Notes: a model not told the origin generated them from the letters alone. A stretch of 49,491 bases of DNA from CAZPAV01 sp964584755 (GCA_964584755.1 CAZPAV010000019.1:1-49491), one strand, 5' to 3'. Shown: positions 23,713-33,654, counted from the stretch's first letter. Program-made: numbers and translations.

Positions 23713-23747
23713 GGCGCGGCACGCGCCGGGATGGGAGGCATCCTCCC
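23713..23747 (-). terminator. Two short hairpins between lgt and acs
   Basis: GGCGCG-GCA-CGCGCC (23713-23727) and GGGAGG-CAT-CCTCCC (23733-23747) lie in the 85-bp gap after the lgt stop. Each has a 6-bp stem; no T-tract follows. They may end lgt transcription. Confidence 0.3.
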
Positions 23748-23765
23748 CCCCGACCAGCCGAGCTG

Positions 23766-24731
23766 TCAAGCGGTCGGCGACCCCTCCCCGAGATCGCCCA
23801 CCGGCGGGCCGGCGTCGGCGGAATCGGGCTCTCCCGGCGGCTCCCCGGGTCCGCCCCCGGCCGGCCGGGTCTCCGTCACGGGACCCGTGGCGGCGGCCGC
23901 CGGCACCGGGGAGAGGAGCCGTGGCGTGCCCACCGAGACGCGCCGCTCGCCCCGACGCTGCATCCACCGGTAGGCGACGACACCCACCGCGATGGCCAGG
24001 AGCGAGACGTAGGCGTTGCGAGAGAGCCCGAAGAGGCGGAAGGTCGTGTCGGTACGGAGGAGCTCCATGAGGAAGCGGCCGGTTCCGTAGACGACGAGGT
24101 AGACGGGGAGAGAGGCGCCCTTGGCGAGCTTCCCCCGCCGCTCGAGGAACAGGATGATCGGCACCGTCAACAGGACGTTCCACAGCGCCTCGTAGAGGAA
24201 GGTCGGGTGGAAGGTCGAGAACTGCTCGTACCCAGGGGGCCGGTTCACGGGGTCGATGCGGAGACCCCAGGGGAGGTCGGTCGGCACCCCGAAGAGCTCC
24301 TGGTTGAAGTAGTTCCCCCACCGCCCGATCGCCTGAGCCAGGGGGAGGCCGACGGCCACCGCGTCGGCGAGCGCGGCGAGATCGCCGTCCCATCGCCGCA
24401 TGAGGACGATGGCGGCGATGGCCCCCGCCGTGAGCCCCCCGTACAGCGCGAGGCCGCCCTCCCAGATGAAGAGCACCGCCCAGGGGCGCCCCACGAAGAG
24501 GCCGGTGTGGGTGGTGACGAATCCGGCCCGGGCACCGAGGAACCCGATGACGACCACCCAGATGGCGACCCGCTCGACGAGCTCGGGCTCTCCCCCGAAA
24601 CGGGCGTACCGATGCTTGGCCACGACAACGGCGACGATGACTCCGATGGCGATGAGCACCCCGTAGGCGTGGATCGTCAGCGGCCCGAGGTGGAGGACGT
24701 TCTGGGAGGGAGACGGGATGGCGGCGAGCAT
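23766..24731 (-). CDS. lgt: Prolipoprotein diacylglyceryl transferase
   Basis: A 321-aa seven-helix membrane enzyme that attaches diacylglycerol to the lipobox Cys of prolipoproteins, the first step in lipoprotein maturation. Key features are HAYGVLIAIG at the first helix, GGLALYGGLTAG (92-103), the Lgt signature AIGRWGNYFNQELFG (134-148), with its conserved Arg, Asn and Glu, and GTGRFLMELLRTD near the C-terminal helices. A Pro/Gly-rich tail of about 60 residues is typical of actinobacteria. ATG 24731 is used; GTG 24734 is one codon upstream and has AGGAG 10 nt before it. Several lipoproteins in this window are its presumed substrates. Confidence 0.95.
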   Translation of the reverse strand: MLAAIPSPSQNVLHLGPLTIHAYGVLIAIGVIVAVVVAKHRYARFGGEPELVERVAIWVVVIGFLGARAGFVTTHTGLFVGRPWAVLFIWEGGLALYGGLTAGAIAAIVLMRRWDGDLAALADAVAVGLPLAQAIGRWGNYFNQELFGVPTDLPWGLRIDPVNRPPGYEQFSTFHPTFLYEALWNVLLTVPIILFLERRGKLAKGASLPVYLVVYGTGRFLMELLRTDTTFRLFGLSRNAYVSLLAIAVGVVAYRWMQRRGERRVSVGTPRLLSPVPAAAATGPVTETRPAGGGPGEPPGEPDSADAGPPVGDLGEGSPTA

Positions 24732-24853
24732 CACGAGCCCCGCGCTCCTCGTCGCTCGTCGCCGGCCGCCTCGGCGCGGCAGGCGTGTCCTCGCCGCCGC
24801 GGCTCCCGGCGGGGGTCGTCGTCGTGGCCCATGGCACCTCCTCGTCGGCGGCC

Positions 24854-24859
24854 ATGCTA
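24854..24859 (-). promoter_or_regulatory. Possible -10 box of lgt
   Basis: TAGCAT on the minus strand, in the 235-bp divergent region between lgt and the M20 gene. It would give a leader of about 110 nt. Confidence 0.3.
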
Positions 24860-24918
24860 CGGCGTTCCCGTCGTTGCCGTTCCCTGGCCCGGGTGGGGGA
24901 GCCGCCACCGGCCACCGA

Positions 24919-24924
24919 GTACGC
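24919..24924 (+). promoter_or_regulatory. -10 box of the M20 amidohydrolase gene
   Basis: TACGCT, 42 bp before GTG 24967; the short leader carries GAGAGGAG as ribosome site. Confidence 0.4.
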
Positions 24925-24966
24925 TCCAGACCCGACGAGCGGTCGTTCAGGACGAGAGGAGCCGGT

Positions 24967-26131
24967 GTGGAGGCGAAGCGCGCAGCCGAGGCGGCCTTCG
25001 ACGGCGTCGCCACGGAGCTCCGGGAGATCTCCCGGTGGATGCACGACCATCCGGAGACGGCCTTCGCGGAGCGGGAGACGGCGGCCCGCCTCGTCGCCTT
25101 CCTCCGCTCGCAAGGGTTCACCGTCGAGCATCCCGCCTACGGCATGGAGACCGCCTTCGCCGCCCGGATCGGCGCGACCGGGCCCGAGGTCGTGATCTGC
25201 TGCGAGATGGACGCGCTCCCCGAGGTGGGCCACGCCTGCGGGCACAACATCATCGCCACCGCCGCCTGCGGCGCGGGGGTGGCCCTGGCATCCGTCGCCG
25301 AGCGCCTCGGGTTCCGCGTGACGGTGCTGGGAACCCCGGCGGAGGAGATGTACGGGGGCAAGGTCGACCTCATCGCCGCCGGGGCCTTCGCCGAGGCCGC
25401 CGCGGCGATGATGATCCACCCCGCCCCCGAGGACGTGGTGGACGCCCGCTTCCTCGCCGTGGCCCACCTCGACGTCACCTTCCGGGGTCGGGAGTCCCAT
25501 GCCGCCTTCGCCCCGCAGCTCGGGATCAACGCTCTCGACGCGGCGGTGCAGGCGTACGTGAGCATCGCCACGCTGCGCCAGGCCCTCTACCCCACCGACA
25601 AGGTCCACGGCGTGATCACCTACGGCGGCGGAGCCCCCAACGTCATCCCCGCCCGCACCGAGATGTCCTGGTACGTGCGCGCCGCCACCAAGGAGCGCCT
25701 CGACGAGCTCACCGACCGGGTCCTCGCCTGCTTCGAGGCGGCCGCCACCGCCACCGGCTGCTCCTTCGAGACGGCGACCCGCGGCCACCCCTACACCGAT
25801 CTCCGCTCCGATCCCGTCCTCACCGAGCTGTACCTCGGCAACGCCGCGGCCCTCGGGCGCACCATGGGGCGTGGCGCCGACATGGACCCGGGAGCCGCCG
25901 GATCCACCGACATGGGCAACGTCAGCCACGTCGTCCCCGCGCTCCACCCCATGCTCTCCATCGACTCGCTGCCCGCGGTGAACCACCAGGAGGCGTTCGC
26001 CGCCGCCACCATCACCCCGGCCGGCGAGGCCGCCATCCGCGACGGAGCCCTCTCCATGGCCTGGACGGTCATCGACCTCGCCGAGGGGGACCGCTGGGAG
26101 GAGCTCGGCGCCGCCCGCGCGCCGGGGGCGC

Positions 26132-26148
<17 letters not shown>
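24967..26148 (+). CDS. M20-family amidohydrolase / metallopeptidase
   Basis: A 393-aa cytoplasmic zinc hydrolase of the M20D type (aminoacylase, AbgB-like). Metal-binding motifs are visible: EMDALPEVGHACGHN (80-94), GTPAEEMYGGK (122-132) with the catalytic Glu pair, and a late His (SHVVPALHP). The dimerisation domain begins near AVAHLDVTFRGRESHAAF. Members remove acyl or amino acid groups from amide-linked substrates; the exact substrate is unknown, and the AbgB-like spacing suggests N-acyl or aminobenzoyl amides. GTG 24967 has GAGGAG about 5 nt upstream. Its 3' end overlaps the oppositely directed ABC ATPase gene by 17 bp. Confidence 0.9.
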
Positions 26149-26893
<745 letters not shown>

Positions 26894-26913
26894 GTCGCCT
26901 CCTCGCGGCCCGG

Positions 26914-28752
26914 TCATCGTTCGCCGACGCCGAGCTTCTTCTCCAGCCGCAGGCTGATCCGGCTGAACGTGAACGTGAACATCCAGTAGACGGCCGCGGC
27001 GAACAGCAACGGCTCCCGCAGCGCCCCCAGGAAGTTGAAGGGTTGGCTCTGTCCCGGGATGACCACCCGGGCGATGTGCAGGAAGTCGAAGAGCCCGACG
27101 ATCGTCACCAGGGAGGTGTCCTTGAAGATGGAGATGATCTGGCCCACGAGGGCGGGAATGACCGCCCGGAGCGCCTGAGGGAGGACGATGAAGATCGTCA
27201 TCTGGGCGGTCGTCATCCCGAGCGCCCGGGAGGCCTCGTACTGGCCCTTGGGGAGCGCCTGGAGACCGCCTCGGACGTTCTCGGCGAGGTAGGCGGCCGA
27301 GAAGAAGGTCATCGCCCCCACCGCCCGCATGACCCCCTGGATCTCCACGCCATGGGGGAGCGCCACCGGGAGCATGATGAACGCCACGAGCAGCCAGGTG
27401 ATGAGCGGCACGCCCCGGATGAGCTCGATGTACACCGTCGACATGATGCGGAAGATGGGCATCGAGGAGGCCCGGCCCAGGGCGAGGAGCACGCCGAGCG
27501 GGAAGGAGGCGACGATGGCCGAGATGGAGATGATGAGGGTGAGGCCCAGCCCGCCGATGAAGAAGTTGCCGGGGACCTCCACCGTCGACTCGGCGGTGAC
27601 GACCATGGCGAGGAAGACGACGACGACCGTGAGGATCGCCCACAGGGCGAGGAACCGGAGACGGCCCTCGCCCTTCCCCCCGAAGGTGGGGGCGGCGAGG
27701 GCGAAGACGGCGAGGAGCAGGAGGAGGAGGCGCACCACCCACTCCATCGGGAAGTCGAAGGGCACCACCGGCAACTTGGCGACCAGCAACGAGGCGAGCG
27801 CGACGACGAGGAGGACCCCGCCCGCGACCCGGGCCAGCTCACCCTCCCGGTCCGACGCCACGAGCTGGAGGATGATCCCGCCGACGATCGTGAACCCGAG
27901 GGCGAGGGGCACGTACCAGGTGACGACACGGTGGTAGTCGAGGTGGGGGTCCCGCAGGACGACGAGGACGATGACCGGGTAGGAGAGGACCCAGAGGCCG
28001 ACGAGGACGCGCCGGGCCGCGCCCGCCGGGATCCGGTCGCCGAGGGCACGGAAGAGGAGGTACGTCGCGGTCCCGACGACGGCGAGGATCGTCCAGGGGA
28101 GCGCCGTCGAGCGGGCGATCCGGGCGAAGCCGACGAACTGCTCCCCGGCGTCGTCCTTCAGGGGCACCGGGAGCGGCACCGTCCAGATGGCGACGAGAAG
28201 GAGCCCGACGAGGGACCCCACGACGCCGAGGATCGGGATCGTCTCCTGCTTCGCCCGCTCCGGTCCGGGCACCGTCCGCACGAGGTAGCCGGCGGCGGCG
28301 AGGACGACTCCCACGATCCCCCACTCGAGGAGACCCGCGGTGCCGAACGGTCCGAGGATCCCGCCGAGGAGCACGGCCGGCCCCACACCGAGGAGGATCC
28401 CCCCGATGCGCCGCGGCGCCACCCGGCCGCCGATGCGGTACACGGCCAAGGTGGCGGCCAGCAGCACGACGACGATGCCCACGCTCACCCAGATCCGCAC
28501 CATCTGCTCGGCGGGGAAGGCCTGGACCATGAGGAGCTTGATGTTGAAGGTGACGGCCTCCCAGCGACGTCCCTCCCCGAAGACGAAGCCGAGGATGCCG
28601 CGGTAGGCGAAGAGCACCACCGCGAGCGCCACCAGGCTCATCACCGAGCTCGCCGGCGTCGAGAAGAGGTTCTCCCGGAGCCACAGGAGGGGCCCGCGGG
28701 GGGGCGGCTCCGGCGCCAGCTCCATGACCTCGGCGGCAGGGTGCACGGTCAT
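26914..28752 (-). CDS. Amino acid ABC transporter permease (AapM/BztC-like), enlarged
   Basis: A 612-aa permease. The typical binding-protein-dependent permease domain occupies roughly residues 395-600, with the ATPase-contact loop AENVRGGLQALPKGQYEASRALG. The first 390 residues contain about ten further hydrophobic helices, making the protein some 200 residues longer than AapM/BztC proteins (about 380-430 aa). The ATG at 28752 lies 1 bp after the stop of the partner permease, so translation is coupled. It should form a heterodimer with that partner. The role of the extra membrane part is unknown. Confidence 0.9.
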   Translation of the reverse strand: MTVHPAAEVMELAPEPPPRGPLLWLRENLFSTPASSVMSLVALAVVLFAYRGILGFVFGEGRRWEAVTFNIKLLMVQAFPAEQMVRIWVSVGIVVVLLAATLAVYRIGGRVAPRRIGGILLGVGPAVLLGGILGPFGTAGLLEWGIVGVVLAAAGYLVRTVPGPERAKQETIPILGVVGSLVGLLLVAIWTVPLPVPLKDDAGEQFVGFARIARSTALPWTILAVVGTATYLLFRALGDRIPAGAARRVLVGLWVLSYPVIVLVVLRDPHLDYHRVVTWYVPLALGFTIVGGIILQLVASDREGELARVAGGVLLVVALASLLVAKLPVVPFDFPMEWVVRLLLLLLAVFALAAPTFGGKGEGRLRFLALWAILTVVVVFLAMVVTAESTVEVPGNFFIGGLGLTLIISISAIVASFPLGVLLALGRASSMPIFRIMSTVYIELIRGVPLITWLLVAFIMLPVALPHGVEIQGVMRAVGAMTFFSAAYLAENVRGGLQALPKGQYEASRALGMTTAQMTIFIVLPQALRAVIPALVGQIISIFKDTSLVTIVGLFDFLHIARVVIPGQSQPFNFLGALREPLLFAAAVYWMFTFTFSRISLRLEKKLGVGER

Positions 28753-28753
28753 C

Positions 28754-30331
28754 TCAACGCTCCACGAGCTTGAGCTTGCGGTTGTAGTAGTTCACGATCG
28801 CCGAGGTGCCCAGGCTGAGGGTCACGAAGAAGCCCATCCACACCAGCACCACGGGGAGGGACTGGCCCGTCTGGTTGATCAGCGTGGTCCCCACCGCCAC
28901 GATCTCGGGGAAGGCGACGGCGATCCCCAGCGTCGTGTTCTTCGTGAGGTTGAGGTACTGGTTGCCGAGCGGCGGCAGCATGATCCGGAACGCCTGAGGA
29001 AGCACGACGAATCGCAGGAGCTGGCTGCGACGCAGCCCCAACGCCGAGGCCGCCTCCGACTGGCCCTTGGGCACGGCGAGGATGCCGGCGCGAACGATCT
29101 CGGCGATGAACGCCGCGGTGTAGATCGTCACCCCCGTCCAGACCGCGAAGAAGGGGATGGACATGACCACCCCACCGGTGCCGTAGTTGACGAACCCGGC
29201 CCCGCGCACGATGACCGCGGCCTTGGTGAAGATCACCGGGCTCCCCGAGGTGAGGTCGAAGGACCGCCCCAACCACTCGAAGACCCGCACGAAGCCGACC
29301 CCCGCGAGCTCCGCGATCGACTCGTGGGCGCCGCCGGGCACCTGGAGGACGAAGGCGCCGATGACGAACGCGGCCGCCGCCACCGCCAGGCCGGAGATCC
29401 CGGCGAAGACGACCCGGAACCAGTCGTCGTCGGTGAGCTTGCCGAATCCCGCCGGCGTCCTGCGCGCGGCGAAGAATCCCCGGATCCACCACACGGACGC
29501 CGCGACGGAGCCGACCGCGACGAGCACCGGGTACACGAGCGGGGGAACGGCGCCGAAGACACGGGCGATCCCGAACCAGAGGGGAGCCAGGACGCGCAGG
29601 AGCGGCCAGAGGAACCAGCCGGCCACGGCGAGGACCACGACGATGAGGAGCCACGAGCTCAGCGGGTACGTCGTCTGCCCCGTCTCCTCCTGCCGTTGGC
29701 GGAGCCGGCGCGCCACGAACCGCCCCACGACGATCCCGGCGACGACGAACAGCAGCCAGGGCCAGAAGCCGCCGTCGGGACGGAGCCAGGCGAGGGCGAA
29801 CCCGCGATTCGACGCCTTGAAGAGGTACTCCCGCACGTCGTCCCGGGTGAGGGACGGAAGGGCGATCGCGAAGGCCGACCAGAAGAAGATCTGGAGCAGG
29901 AGGGGGACGTTCCGGATCGTCTCGATGTACACCGTCGAGATCTTCGAGACGATCCAGTTCTTCGAGAGGCGGCCGATCCCGACGATCGTCCCGAGGATGG
30001 TGGCGACCACGACGCCGGAGACGGCGACCCGCAGCGTGTTCACCATGCCCACCGCGAGCGCCCGGATACCGCTGTTCGGCGAGGTGTCGATCCCCTCCCG
30101 GATGTCGACGCCCGTGGGGTCGGAGAGCCACTTCCAACCGAAGGAGATGCCCGACTTGTTGAAGTTCTTGAACGCCTGGGTTCCGAGAACGACGAAGATC
30201 GCCACCACGGCCACGAGGGCGACGATCTGCGCCAGCCACTTGAGGAAGGTCGCGTTCCGCCAGAGGGGGGTCTTCTGGTGCTCCCGTGTCTGGACCGTCA
30301 AGCCTCGTCGCCTTCCTCCGCCGGTTCCCAT
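28754..30331 (-). CDS. Amino acid ABC transporter permease (AapQ/BztB-like), enlarged
   Basis: A 525-aa permease. The N-terminus (WRNATFLKWLAQIVALVAV, SGISFGWKWLSDPTGVDI) matches the AapQ/BztB type. The permease domain is split: a first part before residue 150 (NTLRVAVSG, IETIRNVPLLLQIFFWSAF) and the second near 390-510 with AEIVRAGILAVPKGQSEAASALG, separated by an insert of about 200 residues with several helices. BztB proteins have such an insert, but a shorter one. ATG 30331 has only a weak ribosome site; TTG 30301 has GGAGGAAGG 9 nt upstream and may be the real start. TACAGT (30356-30361) can serve as promoter -10 for the permeases. Confidence 0.9.
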   Translation of the reverse strand: MGTGGGRRRGLTVQTREHQKTPLWRNATFLKWLAQIVALVAVVAIFVVLGTQAFKNFNKSGISFGWKWLSDPTGVDIREGIDTSPNSGIRALAVGMVNTLRVAVSGVVVATILGTIVGIGRLSKNWIVSKISTVYIETIRNVPLLLQIFFWSAFAIALPSLTRDDVREYLFKASNRGFALAWLRPDGGFWPWLLFVVAGIVVGRFVARRLRQRQEETGQTTYPLSSWLLIVVVLAVAGWFLWPLLRVLAPLWFGIARVFGAVPPLVYPVLVAVGSVAASVWWIRGFFAARRTPAGFGKLTDDDWFRVVFAGISGLAVAAAAFVIGAFVLQVPGGAHESIAELAGVGFVRVFEWLGRSFDLTSGSPVIFTKAAVIVRGAGFVNYGTGGVVMSIPFFAVWTGVTIYTAAFIAEIVRAGILAVPKGQSEAASALGLRRSQLLRFVVLPQAFRIMLPPLGNQYLNLTKNTTLGIAVAFPEIVAVGTTLINQTGQSLPVVLVWMGFFVTLSLGTSAIVNYYNRKLKLVER

Positions 30332-30355
30332 ACCGGCACCGCCTACGCCGGCGGC

Positions 30356-30361
30356 ACTGTA
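30356..30361 (-). promoter_or_regulatory. -10 box between the binding protein and permease genes
   Basis: TACAGT on the minus strand, directly after the 16-bp terminator hairpin. It may restart transcription of the permease and ATPase genes. Confidence 0.4.
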
Positions 30362-30368
30362 GACGAAA

Positions 30369-30403
30369 GGGGAGTGGGGGCGCCAACGGCGCCCCCACTC
30401 CCC
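30369..30403 (-). terminator. Strong 16-bp hairpin after the binding-protein gene
   Basis: GGGGAGTGGGGGCGCC, loop AAC, then its exact complement: a perfect 16-bp stem. On the minus strand it begins 18 bp after the binding-protein stop and is followed by a short T-containing stretch. It likely limits readthrough into the permease genes so that more binding protein than permease is made. Confidence 0.75.
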
Positions 30404-30421
30404 TCGTCGCTCAGGGAACGA

Positions 30422-31549
30422 TCAGCGGGCAGGTGGTGCGTACAGGAGACCACCCTGGGTCCACAGCCGGTTGAGGCTGCCTTCCCGCTTGAGGCCGAGC
30501 GGGCCGGTGAGGTTCCGCTCGAAGATCTCGGCGTAGTTGCCGACCTGCTTGATGACCTGGTAGAAGGCATCCGGCGCCAGTCCCATCTTGGACTGGATCT
30601 CGCCCTCGCCGCCGAAGAGGCGGGTCAGCTCCGGGGTGTCGTCCTTCGTCTGGTCGATGTTCGCCGACGTCACGTTGTGCTCCTCGGCGATGAAGGTCGT
30701 GAAGACCACCCAGTCGACGACGTCGTGCCACTTCGAGTCGTTCTGCCGCGTCACGGGGCCGAGAGGCTCCTTGGAGATCGGCGACGACGGGAAGATGACC
30801 CAGTTCTCCGCACCGGGGGTCCCGGCCTTGATCTGGGCGGCACGGTTGCCGTACAGACCCGAGCCGTCGGTGGTGAGGATGTCGCAGGTCCCCGCCTTGA
30901 ACTTGTCCATCGCCTCGGGGAAGTTCTCCACCGTCTCGAGCGTGATCTTCACGCCGGCGACCTTGGCGCCCTCGGTGATGTTCTTCTCGGTCGTGGTCCC
31001 GGCGTTCGTGCACACCGTGGCACCGTCGATCGCCTCGAACCCGGAGTCGGGCGTCAGGCCGGGCAGCCGGGCCGGGTCGCCCATCATCTGCTGACCGTCG
31101 TAGTACGTCGTGGGAGCGAAGTCCATGCCGATGTCGCTGTCACGGCTCTGGGTCCACGTCGTGTTCCGCACGAGGACGTCGATCTCGTTGTTCTTCAGCG
31201 CCTCGAACCGCTCGGCGGCCGTGAGGGCGCGGAACTCCACCTTGCTGGCGTCACCGAGCACGGCGGCGGCGATGGCACGGCAGTAATCCGCGTCGAACCC
31301 CGTGACCGACCCGTCGGGCTGGGTCTCGGAGAAGCCGACGGCCGAGCCGCTGACCCCGCACTTCAACTCGCCACGTTCCTTGACGACGTCGAGCGTGCTC
31401 TTGCCGGTCTCCTGACCCGCGTTCCCCCCGCCGGTCGCGGCGGTCGTCGTGGAACCTTGGGCCTGGGTCGTCGCGGTCGTGGTGCCTCCGCCACAGGCGG
31501 CGGCGACGAGCGCGAGAACGGCGAAGAGCAGCGCAAATCGCTTGAGCAT
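30422..31549 (-). CDS. Amino acid ABC transporter substrate-binding lipoprotein
   Basis: A 375-aa lipoprotein (Cys19 in LVAAACGGG) with a Thr/Ala/Gly linker (about 22-48) and a type-II periplasmic binding domain of the AapJ/BztA group: LDVVKERGELKCGVSG, GFDADYCRAIAAAVLGD, RFEALKNNEIDVLVRNTTWT and LTTDGSGLYGNRA are hallmarks of general L-amino acid or glutamate/glutamine binding proteins. It feeds the two permeases and ATPase encoded downstream. ATG 31549 has GGAAAGGG 8 nt upstream and begins the signal peptide; the longer reading upstream is a non-coding extension. The substrate is inferred from the family. Confidence 0.95.
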   Translation of the reverse strand: MLKRFALLFAVLALVAAACGGGTTTATTQAQGSTTTAATGGGNAGQETGKSTLDVVKERGELKCGVSGSAVGFSETQPDGSVTGFDADYCRAIAAAVLGDASKVEFRALTAAERFEALKNNEIDVLVRNTTWTQSRDSDIGMDFAPTTYYDGQQMMGDPARLPGLTPDSGFEAIDGATVCTNAGTTTEKNITEGAKVAGVKITLETVENFPEAMDKFKAGTCDILTTDGSGLYGNRAAQIKAGTPGAENWVIFPSSPISKEPLGPVTRQNDSKWHDVVDWVVFTTFIAEEHNVTSANIDQTKDDTPELTRLFGGEGEIQSKMGLAPDAFYQVIKQVGNYAEIFERNLTGPLGLKREGSLNRLWTQGGLLYAPPAR

Positions 31550-31650
31550 GGGAATACCCTTTCCTCTGCGTTGCTTGCCTATCGTGGGCGTTGCCACTGA
31601 CTCCCGGCCGGATTCCGCCGGTTGCGGCGAACGGGTCCGGGGTCGGCGGC

Positions 31651-31680
31651 ACGCTAGTAGGGGCGCGCGCGCCATGTAAA
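31651..31680 (-). promoter_or_regulatory. Sigma-70-type promoter of the amino acid transporter operon
   Basis: On the minus strand TTTACA (31675-31680), 18 bp, then TAGCGT (31651-31656). The leader to ATG 31549 is about 95 nt. The spacer contains the palindrome GGCGCGCGCGCC. Confidence 0.5.
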
Positions 31681-31703
31681 GCGGTTTCATGACCGCGGGT
31701 GCG

Positions 31704-32228
31704 TCAGGTGCCCTGCGCGTGGATGAAGACGCGACGCTCCCGAGCCTGATCCAACTCGGCGAACATGACCCGCTGCCACTGTCCGAGCAGGAGCTCCCCG
31801 TCGACGATGGGGATCGTCACCGACGGCTGCCCGACGAGGAGCTGCCGACAGTGGGCGTGTCCGTTGACGAACTCGTCCTCCTGGAGATTCTCCGTCCGGA
31901 TCTCGTGATCGTCGTGCTCGTAGTACGCCTCGGCGGGAACCATGCCGGCGATGAGACGCCGGAAGTCGTTGAGGAACCCCGTCTCGGACTCGTTGATCAC
32001 GACGGTGGTCGTCGTGTGGGGCGTGTACACGGTGACCTGCCCGTGCCGGACCGCGGAGCGCTTGACGACCTCCCGGACGATCCCGGTGAGGTCCCAGAAC
32101 TCGTCGGCACCGGTCGTGTGGAAGTGGAGCGCCTCGGTCCGCACCGGCGGTATCTGCGACTCGGCGAGCACGACGGGGGTGCCGGCCGGCTCCTCGGTCG
32201 CCTTACGGATGATGATGCGTTCGTCCAC
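31704..32228 (-). CDS. YjbQ/UPF0047 family protein
   Basis: A 174-aa protein of the YjbQ family, with the conserved PHTTTTVVINE stretch (about 70-80), the DFRRLIAGMVP region and the late GHAHCRQLLVG and GQWQRVMFAELD motifs. Some members can substitute for thiamine-phosphate synthase, but the main role of the family is unsettled. The usual length is about 135-140 aa; an N-terminal extension of about 35 residues (DERIIIRKATEEPAGTP) is unusual. The start is GTG 32228. It is divergent from purA. Confidence 0.88.
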   Translation of the reverse strand: MDERIIIRKATEEPAGTPVVLAESQIPPVRTEALHFHTTGADEFWDLTGIVREVVKRSAVRHGQVTVYTPHTTTTVVINESETGFLNDFRRLIAGMVPAEAYYEHDDHEIRTENLQEDEFVNGHAHCRQLLVGQPSVTIPIVDGELLLGQWQRVMFAELDQARERRVFIHAQGT

Positions 32229-32335
32229 GCTCGCCCCGTTCGCTCGGCCGGAGGGAACCCTATCCGGCCGGGCAGCCTACCGGGGACGCTCCCCCACCGC
32301 CAGGACGGGAAATGGGGCCGAGGAGCGGCCGCCGG

Positions 32336-32341
32336 TAGACT
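32336..32341 (+). promoter_or_regulatory. -10 box of the purA-D-E-B operon
   Basis: TAGACT, 29 bp before the purA ATG, with GGAGGAG as ribosome site in the leader. Confidence 0.45.
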
Positions 32342-32370
32342 CGGGGGCGAACCCGAGCCCGGAGGAGAGC

Positions 32371-33654
32371 ATGACCGCGTCGGTGATCCTCGGTGCCCAG
32401 TGGGGCGACGAGGGCAAGGGGAAGATCACGGACCGGCTGTCGCGGACCGCGGACATGGTCGTTCGCTACCAGGGCGGCAACAACGCCGGGCACACCGTCG
32501 TCGTCGACGGAGAGCGGTTCGCCCTCTCCCTCATCCCGTCCGGCGTGCTGTACCCGAACGTCACGCCGGTCATCGGCAACGGCTGTGTCGTCGACCCGGC
32601 GGTCCTCATCGAGGAGATGGCAGCCCTTCGGGCCCGAGGGGTCGACCCCTCCCGGCTCCGCCTCTCGGCGAACGCCCACCTCATCATGCCGTATCACCGG
32701 AAGCTCGACATGGTGATGGAGCGCTTCCTCGGCAAGCAGCAGATCGGGACGACCAAGCGCGGCATCGGTCCCGCCTACATGGACAAGTTCTCCCGCTTCG
32801 GGATCCGGGTCCAGGACCTCTTCGATCCGAAGATCTTCCGCCAGAAGCTCGAGGTCGCCGTCAAGGACAAGAACAAGCAGCTCATGAAGGTGTACAACCA
32901 GCTCCCCCTCGACGTCGACGAGATCGCCGACGAGTACCTCGGGTACGCGGATCTCCTCTTCGAGCACGTCACCGACACCTCGCTCCTCGTCTGGGAGGCG
33001 ATCCGCGACGGCCGGAACGTGCTCTTCGAGGGGGCCCAGGGAACGCTGCTGGACATCGACCACGGCACCTACCCGTTCGTCACCTCGTCGAGCCCGACCG
33101 CGGGCGGCGCCTGCACCGGAGCCGGCATCGGCCCGACCGCCATCGACCGGGTCATCGGGGTCGCCAAGGCGTACATCTCCCGGGTCGGCACCGGACCGTT
33201 CCCCACCGAGCTCCACGACGAGGTCGGGGAGAAGATGGTCCAGATCGGCGGCGAGTACGGGGTGGTCACCGGACGACGGCGCCGTTGCGGCTGGCTCGAC
33301 GCGGTCGCCCTCCGCTACGCGGTGCGGGTCAACGGGCTCACCGAGCTGGCCCTCACCAAGATCGACGTCCTCTCGCATTTCCCCACCCTGAAGATCGCCA
33401 CCGCCTACGACTCCCTGGGGGAGCGCTACACCGAGTTCCCCCGCCAGCAGCGCGTCCTCTACAACTGCCATCCCGTCTACGAGGAGCTCGAGGGCTGGAC
33501 GGTGGACATCTCCGAGGTCCGTCGCTACGCGGACCTCCCGGCGGCGGCGCGTCGGTACATCGAACGCGTCGAGGAGCTGGCCGGCATCCCGGTCACGATC
33601 GTCGGGGTCGGTGCCGACCGGGAGGCCACGCTCGAGCGGAGCCCGGGCGAGTGA
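32371..33654 (+). CDS. purA: Adenylosuccinate synthetase
   Basis: A 427-aa enzyme that joins IMP and aspartate using GTP, the first committed step to AMP. The phosphate loop GDEGKGK (12-18), the NNAGHT motif (about 38-43), the GTTKRGIGPAY region (about 126-136) and the late TKIDVLSHF guanine-binding stretch are all present. ATG 32371 has GGAGGAG 2-8 nt upstream. The stop overlaps the purD start (GTGA). Full normal length. Confidence 0.97.
   Translation: MTASVILGAQWGDEGKGKITDRLSRTADMVVRYQGGNNAGHTVVVDGERFALSLIPSGVLYPNVTPVIGNGCVVDPAVLIEEMAALRARGVDPSRLRLSANAHLIMPYHRKLDMVMERFLGKQQIGTTKRGIGPAYMDKFSRFGIRVQDLFDPKIFRQKLEVAVKDKNKQLMKVYNQLPLDVDEIADEYLGYADLLFEHVTDTSLLVWEAIRDGRNVLFEGAQGTLLDIDHGTYPFVTSSSPTAGGACTGAGIGPTAIDRVIGVAKAYISRVGTGPFPTELHDEVGEKMVQIGGEYGVVTGRRRRCGWLDAVALRYAVRVNGLTELALTKIDVLSHFPTLKIATAYDSLGERYTEFPRQQRVLYNCHPVYEELEGWTVDISEVRRYADLPAAARRYIERVEELAGIPVTIVGVGADREATLERSPGE

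Noticed and set aside
21206..24070. A 954-codon plus-strand frame opposite acs and lgt
   Set aside because: A shadow of two clear genes on the other strand, with no recognisable domain.
31660..31673. GGCGCGCGCGCC palindrome as an operator
   Set aside because: Alternating GC runs arise easily at this base composition; it lies in the promoter spacer and has no second copy.
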